In this document: piece by piece, positions 18,212-25,875 of the stretch
How positions within the stretch are numbered: the first letter of the stretch is position 1
Layout of the letters: each line of letters begins with the position of its first letter
Origin: Deltaproteobacteria bacterium
Lineage (GTDB): Bacteria > Desulfobacterota > Desulfuromonadia > Geobacterales > Geobacteraceae
NCBI GenBank assembly: GCA_021847245.1
Contig: JAJZUC010000001.1
Span: forward strand, 47,096 to 111,095
Length of the DNA: 64,000 nucleotides
Direction of reading: 5' to 3'
Notes under the pieces: generated by a model
Databases searched by the model: none
What the model was told of the DNA's origin: nothing
The model's input: only the letters and a program-made list of their open reading frames with translations
Translations under genes and position numbers: made by a program

Positions 18212-18868
18212 GTGATCGAGTACGACGCCGAACAGAAGCGGATGGTCCTGAAGCTGGTCTACTACGGTCCGGCCATGTCGGGGAAGACCACCAATCTGCT
18301 CAAGCTCCACGACCTGATCACGCAGGAGGGGCGGGGGGATCTCATGGTCCTCGACACCACCGACGACCGGACCATCTTCTTCGACCTCCTCCCCTTTTTC
18401 CTCGTTGCCCCGAGCGGCCTGAAGATCAAGGTGAAGGTCTACACGGTGCCGGGACAGGTGCGCCACGACGCCACCCGCAAGGCGGTCCTCCAACGGGCGG
18501 ACGGGGTGGTCTTCGTGGCCGACTCCCAGCTCGCCGAGGCGGCCAACAATTTCGAGAGCTTCGACAACCTGGAGAAGAACCTCGCCTTCGTCGGGATCGA
18601 CATCGAGAAGGTTCCCCTGGTGGTGCAGTTCAACAAGAGGGACCTGAAGAACGTCGCAAGCGAAGAGGAGATCGCCCGGGTCTGGGGGCCGACCGGGGTT
18701 CCGGTGACTACCGCCTCGGCCCTGGAGGGGTGGGGGGTGGTGGAGACCTTCACGAAGCTCCTGGAGCTCACCTACGCCGCCATCGACCGGAAGTACCGCC
18801 TCCTGGAGGAGCACGGGCTGGATGGGGCGAGCTTCGTGCGGCAGATGACCAACGTCGGGGAGAGGTAG
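18212..18868 (+). CDS. MglA-like Ras-superfamily GTPase
   Basis: A 218-residue small GTPase of the bacterial MglA type. P loop GPAMSGKTTNL; a following TTDDRTIFFDLLPF segment matching the MglA switch region; TVPGQVRHDATRKAVLQRAD around the switch II position; and the base-recognition motif NKRD. In Myxococcus MglA sets polarity of type IV pili and gliding motors and is controlled by the GAP MglB. No MglB/roadblock gene is seen in this window. The gene follows a REC-HD-GYP gene by 4 bp and starts with GTG at 18212. Its place between phosphorelay genes and a REC-PilB fusion suggests control of a polar or pilus-type machine. Family call firm, role inferred. Confidence 0.9.
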   Translation: MIEYDAEQKRMVLKLVYYGPAMSGKTTNLLKLHDLITQEGRGDLMVLDTTDDRTIFFDLLPFFLVAPSGLKIKVKVYTVPGQVRHDATRKAVLQRADGVVFVADSQLAEAANNFESFDNLEKNLAFVGIDIEKVPLVVQFNKRDLKNVASEEEIARVWGPTGVPVTTASALEGWGVVETFTKLLELTYAAIDRKYRLLEEHGLDGASFVRQMTNVGER

Positions 18869-18920
18869 GGGCGGTCCTTGTGGTCGCCCGTCTTGCCGAA
18901 AAGGGCAAACATGCCCCTGC
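18865..18920. repeat. GTAGGGGC-ended dispersed palindrome
   Basis: Starts GTAGGGGCGG (its TAG is the GTPase stop codon) and ends GCCCCTGC, with an internal GGGCAAACATGCCC hairpin. Sister elements are at 29413-29440 and 40300-40354. Confidence 0.65.
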
Positions 18921-18943
18921 ATAGCAATTGAAAGAGAGCTGTC

Positions 18944-20263
18944 ATGGAAAGCCGCCAGACATCAAACGCATCGGCCAATCGCCTCCAATTCCTGGTCGGC
19001 GAGGAACGGGGCCTCAGGGACGTCATCTCCGAGGCCGAGGTGCTTCCGCTCCTCAGGGGGGCGGTGCGGGCCGGCGCCTTTGCCGCGGCCCTGGCCGATG
19101 CCGAGGGGAAAGTCCTCTGGTCCCACGCCGCACCGGACGCCGGTGAGCAGGGCGGCTCCGCCGGCCTCAGGGGGCCCGCGATCCTCCTGGAGGGGGAGCC
19201 GGTGGGGTCGGTCCTGGTCAAGGGAGAGCAGGGGCGGGAGGAGTTCCTGAAGGGGATCGCGGTCATGCTGACCGCCGCGGTGAACCTCCTGGTCGGCTCG
19301 AACCTCAAGAGGATGCTCACCACCGAGATCCACACGACCGTGGTCAACCAGTCCTACGAGGAGCTTCTGGAGACCAACCGGAAGCTGGCCGCCTCGGAGG
19401 CGCGGTACCGGGAGCTGGCGGAGAGCCTGGAGATCAAGGTGGAGGAGCGGACGGCGGAGCTGAAGAAGGCCCTGGCGCGGCTTCTGCAGCAGGAGAAGCT
19501 CGCCTCCGTGGGGCAGCTGGCGGCCGGCATCGCCCACGAGATCAACAACCCCATGGGGTTCGTGACGAGCAACATCCATACGATGCAGAAGTACCTGGCC
19601 CGCTTCGTGGAGATGCTCCAGTTCTCCCGCGACCTCGTCGCGGGGGCGCCGGGGGAGGCGGAGAGGGAGCGCTTTGCCGGGAAGTGGCGCCAGCTGAAGC
19701 TCGACATGGTCCTCGCCGACGTGGACGAGTTGGTCTCCCAGAGCCTCGGGGGGGCGGAGCGGGTGAAGAAGATCGTGGCCGACCTGAAGGGGTTCTCGCA
19801 CATCGACGACCTGGGGGAGACGGTGGCGGACCTGAACGCCGAGCTCGACCGGACCCTCGCCGTGCTGGTCCACGAGATCCCGCCGGGGGCCGAGATCGTC
19901 AGGGAGTACGGCACCTTGCCGGGGTTCTCCTGCCGGGCGGGGGAGCTCTGCCAGGTGTTCCTCAACATCATCGTGAACGCCTGCCAGGCGAGGAATGCGG
20001 GGCTCAGGATCGTCATCCGGACCGAGCTTTCGGGGGATGCCATCGTCATCGCCTTTACCGACAACGGCCCCGGCATTCCGCAGGAGTTTCTGCCCCGCGT
20101 CTTCGAGCCCTTCTTCACCACCAGGCCGGTGGGGCAGGGGATGGGGATGGGGCTCGCGGTCGTCTACGATGTCGTGACCGCCCACGGCGGCACGGTGGAG
20201 GCGGGAAACTCCCCCGAAGGGGGGGCGTCGTTCGTGGTGAGGCTTCCGCTCTCTAGCGCTTGA
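18944..20263 (+). CDS. Soluble sensor histidine kinase
   Basis: A 439-residue kinase with no membrane segment. The first ~150 residues hold a compact domain (EVLPLLRGAVRAGAFAAALA, then DAEGKVLWSH) that looks like a small ligand- or signal-binding fold but was not assigned. A coiled coil (EIKVEERTAELKKALARL) precedes the transmitter with phosphoacceptor His198 in QLAAGIAHEINNPMGF, N box QVFLNIIVNACQA and G boxes DNGPGIP and GMGMGLAV. Its core is more diverged than the three upstream kinases. It lies between the MglA-like GTPase and the REC-PilB fusion, so those genes may be its functional partners. Confidence 0.87.
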   Translation: MESRQTSNASANRLQFLVGEERGLRDVISEAEVLPLLRGAVRAGAFAAALADAEGKVLWSHAAPDAGEQGGSAGLRGPAILLEGEPVGSVLVKGEQGREEFLKGIAVMLTAAVNLLVGSNLKRMLTTEIHTTVVNQSYEELLETNRKLAASEARYRELAESLEIKVEERTAELKKALARLLQQEKLASVGQLAAGIAHEINNPMGFVTSNIHTMQKYLARFVEMLQFSRDLVAGAPGEAERERFAGKWRQLKLDMVLADVDELVSQSLGGAERVKKIVADLKGFSHIDDLGETVADLNAELDRTLAVLVHEIPPGAEIVREYGTLPGFSCRAGELCQVFLNIIVNACQARNAGLRIVIRTELSGDAIVIAFTDNGPGIPQEFLPRVFEPFFTTRPVGQGMGMGLAVVYDVVTAHGGTVEAGNSPEGGASFVVRLPLSSA

Positions 20264-20287
20264 GGCCAAGGAAGGACCCCCCTCAGT

Positions 20288-20308
20288 CCCCCCTACCTTG
20301 TAGGGGGG
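20288..20308. repeat. Intergenic palindrome CCCCCCTAC/GTAGGGGGG
   Basis: Nine-bp perfect arms with a CTT loop inside the 131-bp gap, followed by GCGAGCAAAGCGAGC (a short direct repeat) and a G run. No T tract, so probably a dispersed repeat. Related in style to 4898-4921. Confidence 0.6.
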
Positions 20309-20394
20309 AAGCGAGCAAAGCGAGCAGGGGGGGTGAACAGCCGGAACTTACTCGGAAGTTATGGCTCGCCCCGCGGATTCTCTAAGGAGACAGC

Positions 20395-22869
20395 ATGTCG
20401 AAGTTCTCGGAACTCTTCAAGACCGTTGCCGCGGGGGAGGACTCCCCGCAGCCGCTTCCGGCCGATGACGACGCCGCTCTGGTGGAGTACAGCGAGACCG
20501 AGAGCCGCTTCACCCTCCTCTTCGTCGACGACGAGGAGGGGGTCCTGAGGGCGCTGCGGCGCATCTTCATCGACGAGAACTACGAGATCCTCACCGCCGA
20601 ATCGGCCGAGAAGGCCCTGGAGATCCTGGGAAAACAGGCGGTCCACCTGGTCATTTCCGACCACCGGATGCCGGGGATGACCGGCGCCCAGCTCCTGAAG
20701 GAGATCAAGCAGCGGTGGCCCAACACCATCCGGATCATGCTGACCGGATACGCCGATGTCCAGTCGATCATGGGGGCGGTGAAGGAAGGGGCGGTCTTCA
20801 AGTTCATCACCAAGCCGTGGAACGACGAGGATCTGCGGCTCACCGTGAGCCTCGCGCTGCAGCAGTACGCCCTCATCCAGGAGAACAAGAAGCTCAAGGA
20901 GATCGCCAGGGCGCAGCAGTCGAAGATCAGGAACTTCGCCGGGCTCTTCGACGAGGACAAGTCGATGCTCGGGAGCATCCTGACCGAAGGGGGGGTGATC
21001 CGCAAGGACGACTTCGCCGCCGTCCTCCAGGGGAAGAAGGGGGGGGAGCTCCTGATCGACGCCCTGGTGAGGCTCAATATCTCCACCGAGGCGAAGATCC
21101 TCAAGGCCCTGCAGAACCATCTCGGCATCGAGTTCATCGACCTGCGGGAGGCGAGCCTCACCCCCGGGGTGGTGAAGTGCCTCCCCCGCGACATGTGCGA
21201 GAAGCACCGCCTCATTCCGGTGCGGCTGGACGGCAACCGGCTCACCATCGCCATGGCCGACCCCTCCGATATCTTCAAGATCGACAACATCTCCCGGGTC
21301 CTGGGACTCAAGGTGGTCCCGCTCCTCTCCACCAGTTCCGAGATCCGGACGCAGCTGGCCCGGATCTACGGGGAGGCGTCGTCCGCCGTTACCATCTCCG
21401 GCGGGGAGGAGCTCGACGACGAGTACGGCGAGCTGGAGCCCCTGGACGAGATCGACATCGTCATCGAGGACGAGGAGGCCGAGGTGAACGTCGACGAGTT
21501 GATCGGCTCGTCGAAGGTTCCCCCGATCATCAGGATCGTCAACGCCGTCATCTCCGAGGCGGTCCGCTACCGTGCCAGCGACATCCATATCGAGCCGAAG
21601 ACCAAGTGCACCGTGGTCCGCTACCGGATCGACGGGCTGCTGCACCCGAAGATCAGGATCCCCTCCGACATCCACGCGGCGGTGATCTCGCGGGTGAAGA
21701 TCCTCGCCAAGATGGACATCTCCGAGCGGCGCAAGCCCCAGGACGGCCGGATCACGGTCAAGACGGGAACCAGGATCGTCGACATGCGGGTCTCGACCCT
21801 TCCGACCCTGAACGGCGAGAAGGTGGTGATGAGGATCCTCGACAAGAGCGCCTCCATCAAGGGACTGGACGAGCTCGGGGTGCTCCCCGCCGACATGCGG
21901 AAACTCACCGTCCTCAGCAAGAAGCCCCAGGGGGTCATCATCGCCACCGGTCCCACCGGCAGCGGCAAGACCACCATGCTCTACTCGCTCCTCTCCGCCA
22001 TGATGGACAGCCACAAGAACTTCGAGACCATCGAGGAGCCGGTGGAGTACTTCCTGGAGGAGGCGAGCCAGGTGGCGGTGCGGGAGAAGATCGGCCTCTC
22101 CTTCGCCCAGGTGCTCCGCTCCACGCTGCGCCAGGACCCGGACGTGATCATGGTGGGGGAGATCCGGGACTTCGAGACCGCCGACGTGGCGTTCAAGGCC
22201 TCCCTCACCGGCCACACGGTCCTCTCCACCCTCCACACCAACAGCGCCGTCGCCTCCATCACCCGCCTCATGGATATGGGGATCAAGCCGTACATCCTCG
22301 CCTCGGCCCTGGAGGGGATTCTTGCCCAGAGACTGGTGCGCCGGGTGTGCGATGCGTGCAAGGTCCCCGTTCCCCCGGACCGGGATCACATGGAACTGTT
22401 GCGCATCCCCCGCGATTACCTCAAGGGGAGCGTATACCAGGGGAAGGGGTGCGACAAGTGCAACAAGACCGGTTACCGGGGACGGATCGGGGTGTTCGAG
22501 CTCTTCGTCATGAACGACGATTTCCGCCACTTCATCAGCAGCCACTACCGGGAGTCGGAGCTCTTCGAGATGGCGCGCGCCAACGGCATGAGGACTCTGA
22601 TCGAGGACGGCATCGAAAAGGTCCGGCTCGGGCACACGACCCTGGAGGAGCTGCTGCGGGTGATCGGGCCCCAGATCGTGTACGAGCGGGGATGTCCGAG
22701 CTGCGGCAAGATGGTCGACGCCAAGTTCCTCTTCTGCCCCTGGTGCGGCACCTTCAAGAGCAACTGCTGCAAGGGGTGCAAGATGCCCCTGGAGGGGGAG
22801 TGGGCGGTCTGCCCCTTCTGCGGGGTGGAGCGGGCCGTTGAGTGCCTGACCCTTACCGAGGAGGTGTGA
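20395..22869 (+). CDS. Receiver-PilB/GspE ATPase fusion with zinc-ribbon tail
   Basis: An 824-residue fusion. An N-terminal receiver (~38-155; LLFVDDEEG, phosphoacceptor Asp89 in VISDHRMPG, FITKPWND) is joined to a GspE/MshE-type N-domain. That domain contains LGSILTEGGVI near residues 191-214, which resembles the c-di-GMP-binding MshEN motif but lacks its first Arg. Then comes the full secretion/pilus ATPase: Walker A GPTGSGKTT with Lys525, ETIEEPVEY, Walker B-type VIMVGEIRDFETAD, HTVLSTLHTN and the CDAC...CDKC zinc site typical of PilB/GspE. The last ~45 residues hold four more CxxC pairs (CPSC, CPWC, CKGC, CPFC), a double zinc ribbon. PilB and GspE are normally 550-600 residues and lack a receiver. 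Probably a phospho-regulated extension motor or motor-like switch; which filament it serves is unknown. Confidence 0.92.
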   Translation: MSKFSELFKTVAAGEDSPQPLPADDDAALVEYSETESRFTLLFVDDEEGVLRALRRIFIDENYEILTAESAEKALEILGKQAVHLVISDHRMPGMTGAQLLKEIKQRWPNTIRIMLTGYADVQSIMGAVKEGAVFKFITKPWNDEDLRLTVSLALQQYALIQENKKLKEIARAQQSKIRNFAGLFDEDKSMLGSILTEGGVIRKDDFAAVLQGKKGGELLIDALVRLNISTEAKILKALQNHLGIEFIDLREASLTPGVVKCLPRDMCEKHRLIPVRLDGNRLTIAMADPSDIFKIDNISRVLGLKVVPLLSTSSEIRTQLARIYGEASSAVTISGGEELDDEYGELEPLDEIDIVIEDEEAEVNVDELIGSSKVPPIIRIVNAVISEAVRYRASDIHIEPKTKCTVVRYRIDGLLHPKIRIPSDIHAAVISRVKILAKMDISERRKPQDGRITVKTGTRIVDMRVSTLPTLNGEKVVMRILDKSASIKGLDELGVLPADMRKLTVLSKKPQGVIIATGPTGSGKTTMLYSLLSAMMDSHKNFETIEEPVEYFLEEASQVAVREKIGLSFAQVLRSTLRQDPDVIMVGEIRDFETADVAFKASLTGHTVLSTLHTNSAVASITRLMDMGIKPYILASALEGILAQRLVRRVCDACKVPVPPDRDHMELLRIPRDYLKGSVYQGKGCDKCNKTGYRGRIGVFELFVMNDDFRHFISSHYRESELFEMARANGMRTLIEDGIEKVRLGHTTLEELLRVIGPQIVYERGCPSCGKMVDAKFLFCPWCGTFKSNCCKGCKMPLEGEWAVCPFCGVERAVECLTLTEEV

Positions 22870-22871
22870 CG

Positions 22872-23420
22872 ATGAAGAGACTGTTACTAGTGGACGACGA
22901 GCCGGGGGTGCTGGCGGCGCTCCGGCGCTCGCTCATGGATGACCCCTATGAGATTGCCGTGGCGGAGAGCGGCGAGGAGGGACTGGTGCAACTCGAATCC
23001 TTCCGGCCGATGGTGGTCATCTCCGATGAGCGGATGCCCGGGATGGACGGCTCGGCGTTCCTCGCCGCGGTGCGGGAACGCCGGCCGGAGACGGTGCGGA
23101 TCATGCTTACCGGCCACGCGAGTGTCGACGCCGCCATGAGGGCCGTGAACGGGGGGGAGATCTACCGCTTCTTCACCAAACCTTGGGACGATCTGGAGCT
23201 CAGGCTGGCGCTTCGTGCCGCCTTCGAAAAGTACCGGCTCGAGGAGGAAAACCGGCGCCTGCTGGCCACGGTGCGGCGCCAGTCGCAGGAGCTGAGGGGG
23301 CTGGAGAGGCGCTTTCCCGGCATCACCACCGTCGAGCGCGACGAGCAGGGGGCCTTCCTCCTCCCCGAGCTTTCCGAGGAGGAGATAGCCGCCGAGATCG
23401 AGCGGTGTAACGCAATCTAG
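22872..23420 (+). CDS. Single-receiver response regulator with short C-terminal tail
   Basis: A 182-residue protein. A complete receiver (LLLVDDEPG, phosphoacceptor in VISDERMPG, RFFTKPWDD) is followed by a helical tail ending LPELSEEEIAAEIERCNAI. No output domain. The ATG at 22872 has a strong AGGAGGTG site overlapping the end of the REC-ATPase gene, so the two are one transcript. Its receiver is of the same FTKPW type as the others in the block, consistent with a shared kinase or a phosphate sink. Its TAG stop is provided by the first bases of the palindromic element that follows. Confidence 0.88.
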   Translation: MKRLLLVDDEPGVLAALRRSLMDDPYEIAVAESGEEGLVQLESFRPMVVISDERMPGMDGSAFLAAVRERRPETVRIMLTGHASVDAAMRAVNGGEIYRFFTKPWDDLELRLALRAAFEKYRLEEENRRLLATVRRQSQELRGLERRFPGITTVERDEQGAFLLPELSEEEIAAEIERCNAI

Positions 23421-23584
23421 GAGCCTGTCGGACTTAGGGAATCGTAGCGAGAGAATGGCAGATCGAGGACAGATTTTCGGGAATTTGCAGGCGAATAGTG
23501 GTTCTATTCGTCAAGAATTCCCGGAAATATGGACCGATTTGCCGTTCTCGCAGTAGATCCATTCCTAAGTCCGACAGGCTCCTA
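23418..23584. mobile_element. MITE-like palindromic element, TA-flanked
   Basis: About 167 bp. The terminal inverted repeats are TAGGAGCCTGTCGGACTTAG (from 23418) and its perfect complement ending at 23584. The interior is also an imperfect palindrome centred near 23501 (CGGGAATT/AATTCCCG, GCGAGAGAA/TTCTCGC, CGAATA/TATTCG). No coding capacity. TA at both tips would fit a TA target-site duplication as in IS630/Tc1-type elements, but the parent transposase is not here. The tips supply the TAG stops of the receiver gene (plus) and pfkA (minus), and the fold could terminate both convergent transcripts. Confidence 0.75.
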
Positions 23585-24541
23585 TATCCCCAGCACCTCC
23601 GCCAGCCGCAGCACCTCGTCCTGGGGGCGTTTTTCCCCCTTGATCACGTCCTCCAGCGGGGTGGCGCTCATCGAGTTGCAGGCGAGCCCGACCATGACGC
23701 CGCTGGTCCCCGAAACGAGGAGCTCCACCGCCTTCTTGCCGAAGCGGCTCGCCAGGAGCCGGTCGAAGACGGTGGGGGCCCCCCCCCGCTGGTAGTGGCC
23801 GAGCACCGTCACCCGCGTCTCGAAGCCGATGGCGTCCTTGATGCTGTCGGCGACCTCCTGGGCATGTCCCGCCCCTTCGGCAACGATGATGATGGCGTTG
23901 TCGCGCCCCTCTTCGTAACGGGCGCGGAGCTGGTGGCAGATCTCGGCCAGGTCGTATTCGCGTTCGGGGACCAGGGCGTATTCGGCGCCGGTGGCGATCG
24001 CCGCGATGGAGGCGAGGTAGCCGGAGTTGCGCCCCATCACCTCGATGACGAAGGCCCGGGCGTGGGAGCTGGCGGTGTCCTTGATGCAGTCGACGGAGTA
24101 GATGATGTTGTTGAGGGCGGTGTCGACGCCGATGGCCATGTCGGTGCAGGGGATGTCGTTGTCGATGCTGGCGGGGATGCCGACCACCGGAAAGCCGAGC
24201 CGGTGGAGCGCCAGCGCCCCGGTGAGGGAGCCGTCGCCGCCGAGCACCACGAGCCCCTCGATCCCGAGCTCTTTCAGGATGGCGAGGGCCTGCTGCTGCC
24301 CCTCGGGGGTGCGGAACTCGGGGGAGCGCGCCGACTGGAGGAAGGTCCCCCCCCGGTGGAGGATGCCGGATACCGCCTTGTTGTCGAGGGTGAGGCAGTC
24401 CCCCTTCATGAGCCCCAGGTACCCCTTGCGGAAACCGACCATTTCGATGTTCATCCGGATTGCCGTGCGGGCCGCCGCCCGGATCGCGGCGTTCATCCCG
24501 GAACAGTCGCCGCCGCTCGTCAGAATCCCGATCTTCTTCAT
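23582..24541 (-). CDS. pfkA: 6-phosphofructokinase
   Basis: A 319-residue PfkA, phosphorylating fructose 6-phosphate in glycolysis. The nucleotide site TSGGDCSGMNAAIR is at the N-terminus; GGDGSL is the ATP-dependent form; the catalytic block is GIPASIDNDIPCTD with the proton-acceptor Asp; MGRNSGYLA and the C-terminal LGHYQRGGAPT substrate loop are present. Length matches the bacterial homotetramer. It is the last gene of a minus-strand group and overlaps rarA by four bases, so they are translationally coupled. Its TAG stop is formed by the tip of the adjacent palindromic element, so the original C-terminus may have been slightly different. Confidence 0.95.
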   Translation of the reverse strand: MKKIGILTSGGDCSGMNAAIRAAARTAIRMNIEMVGFRKGYLGLMKGDCLTLDNKAVSGILHRGGTFLQSARSPEFRTPEGQQQALAILKELGIEGLVVLGGDGSLTGALALHRLGFPVVGIPASIDNDIPCTDMAIGVDTALNNIIYSVDCIKDTASSHARAFVIEVMGRNSGYLASIAAIATGAEYALVPEREYDLAEICHQLRARYEEGRDNAIIIVAEGAGHAQEVADSIKDAIGFETRVTVLGHYQRGGAPTVFDRLLASRFGKKAVELLVSGTSGVMVGLACNSMSATPLEDVIKGEKRPQDEVLRLAEVLGI

Positions 24542-25863
24542 TCCTTTTCCCTCTCTTTCAGACTCCGTATGTATTCCATCCGTTCCTTGATCGTCTTTTC
24601 GTAGCCGTGCCCCCGGGGGGCGTAGAACGCCGTCCCGGCCAGCCTTTCCGGGAGATACTCCTGGAAGGCGTACCCCTCTTCGTAGTCGTGGGCATAGCGG
24701 TATCCCTTGCCGTAGCCGAGCTCCTTCATGAGTCTCGTCGGGGCGTTGCGGACGTGCAGCGGCACCGGGAGGGCACCGCTCTTCCTCACCTCCGCCTGGG
24801 CGGCGTTGATCCCGGCGTAGGAGGCGTTGGACTTGGGGGCGGTGGCGAGATAGGTGACCGCCTGGGCCATGATGATCCTTCCTTCGGGGAGCCCGACGAA
24901 CTGGAACCCCTGGAGCGCCGCCACCGCCACCTGAAGCGCCCGGGGGTCGGCGTTGCCGATATCCTCTGAGGCCAGGATCACCATCCGGCGCAGGATGAAG
25001 AGCGGGTCCTCCCCCGCCTCGATCATCCGGGCGAGCCAGTAGAGGGCGCCGTCGGGGTCGCTGCCGCGCATCGACTTGATGAAGGCGGAGATGACGTTGT
25101 AGTGCTCCTCCCCCCCCTTGTCGTAGAGAAGCGGTTTTTTCTGCAGCGCTTCCCGGACGGTGTCGAGGTCGATGGCGCCCTCCTTCGCCAGCCGCGCCGC
25201 CGTCTCCAGGGTGTTGAGGGCCACCCGCGCGTCCCCCCCGGCCTGCTCGGCCATGAAGGCGATCGCCTCGTCGGTTGCCGCAAAACCGGCGTTCCCGAGC
25301 CCCCGCTCCCGGTCCTCCAGGGCATGGCGCAGGATCGACCCGATCTCTTCGGGGGAGAGGGGGTTGAGGACCAGGACCTTGCAGCGGGAGAGGAGCGGCG
25401 CCACCACCTCGAAGGAGGGGTTCTCCGTGGTGGCGCCGATGATGGTGAAGGTCCCCTTCTCCACGTAGGGGAGGAAGGCGTCCTGCTGGCTCTTGTTGAA
25501 GCGGTGGATCTCATCGACGAAGAGGATGGTGTTGAGTCCCCGGTACTTCTTCTCCTCCTCGGCCTCCTTGACGATCTCGCGGATCTCCTTCACCCCCGAG
25601 AGGATGGCGGAGAAGAAGATGAAGTGGGACTTGGTGGCGTTGGCGATGATCCGGGCGAGGGTCGTCTTGCCGGAGCCGGGGGGGCCCCAGAAGATGAGCG
25701 AGGTGAGGGTGTCCGACTCGATGAGGCGGCGCAGGAGCTTCCCTTCCCCCAGCAGGTGCGCCTGCCCCATGAACTCGTCGAGGGTGTGGGGACGCATCCG
25801 CTCGGCAAGCGGCGCGTCCTTGTCCGGGAGTGCGGTGGTGCCGGTGTCGAAGAGGTCCATCAT
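24538..25863 (-). CDS. rarA: Replication-associated recombination protein A (AAA ATPase)
   Basis: A 441-residue clamp-loader-related AAA+ ATPase (RarA/MgsA) acting at stalled replication forks. LAERMRPHTLDEFMGQAHL is the typical N-terminal block; Walker A is GPPGSGKTT; Walker B ILFVDEIHRFNKSQQDAFLP; sensor 1 IIGATTENPSFEV; the arginine region LLSRCKVLVL. The C-terminal MgsA domain (SAFIKSMRGSDPDGALYWLARM, DIGNADPRAL) is intact. Length is typical. It sits 12 bp downstream of glgP on the same strand, with pfkA overlapping at its end; the grouping of a repair gene with two carbohydrate genes looks like shared transcription, not shared pathway. Confidence 0.95.
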   Translation of the reverse strand: MMDLFDTGTTALPDKDAPLAERMRPHTLDEFMGQAHLLGEGKLLRRLIESDTLTSLIFWGPPGSGKTTLARIIANATKSHFIFFSAILSGVKEIREIVKEAEEEKKYRGLNTILFVDEIHRFNKSQQDAFLPYVEKGTFTIIGATTENPSFEVVAPLLSRCKVLVLNPLSPEEIGSILRHALEDRERGLGNAGFAATDEAIAFMAEQAGGDARVALNTLETAARLAKEGAIDLDTVREALQKKPLLYDKGGEEHYNVISAFIKSMRGSDPDGALYWLARMIEAGEDPLFILRRMVILASEDIGNADPRALQVAVAALQGFQFVGLPEGRIIMAQAVTYLATAPKSNASYAGINAAQAEVRKSGALPVPLHVRNAPTRLMKELGYGKGYRYAHDYEEGYAFQEYLPERLAGTAFYAPRGHGYEKTIKERMEYIRSLKEREKE

Positions 25864-25875
25864 CGCGGCGCCCGC

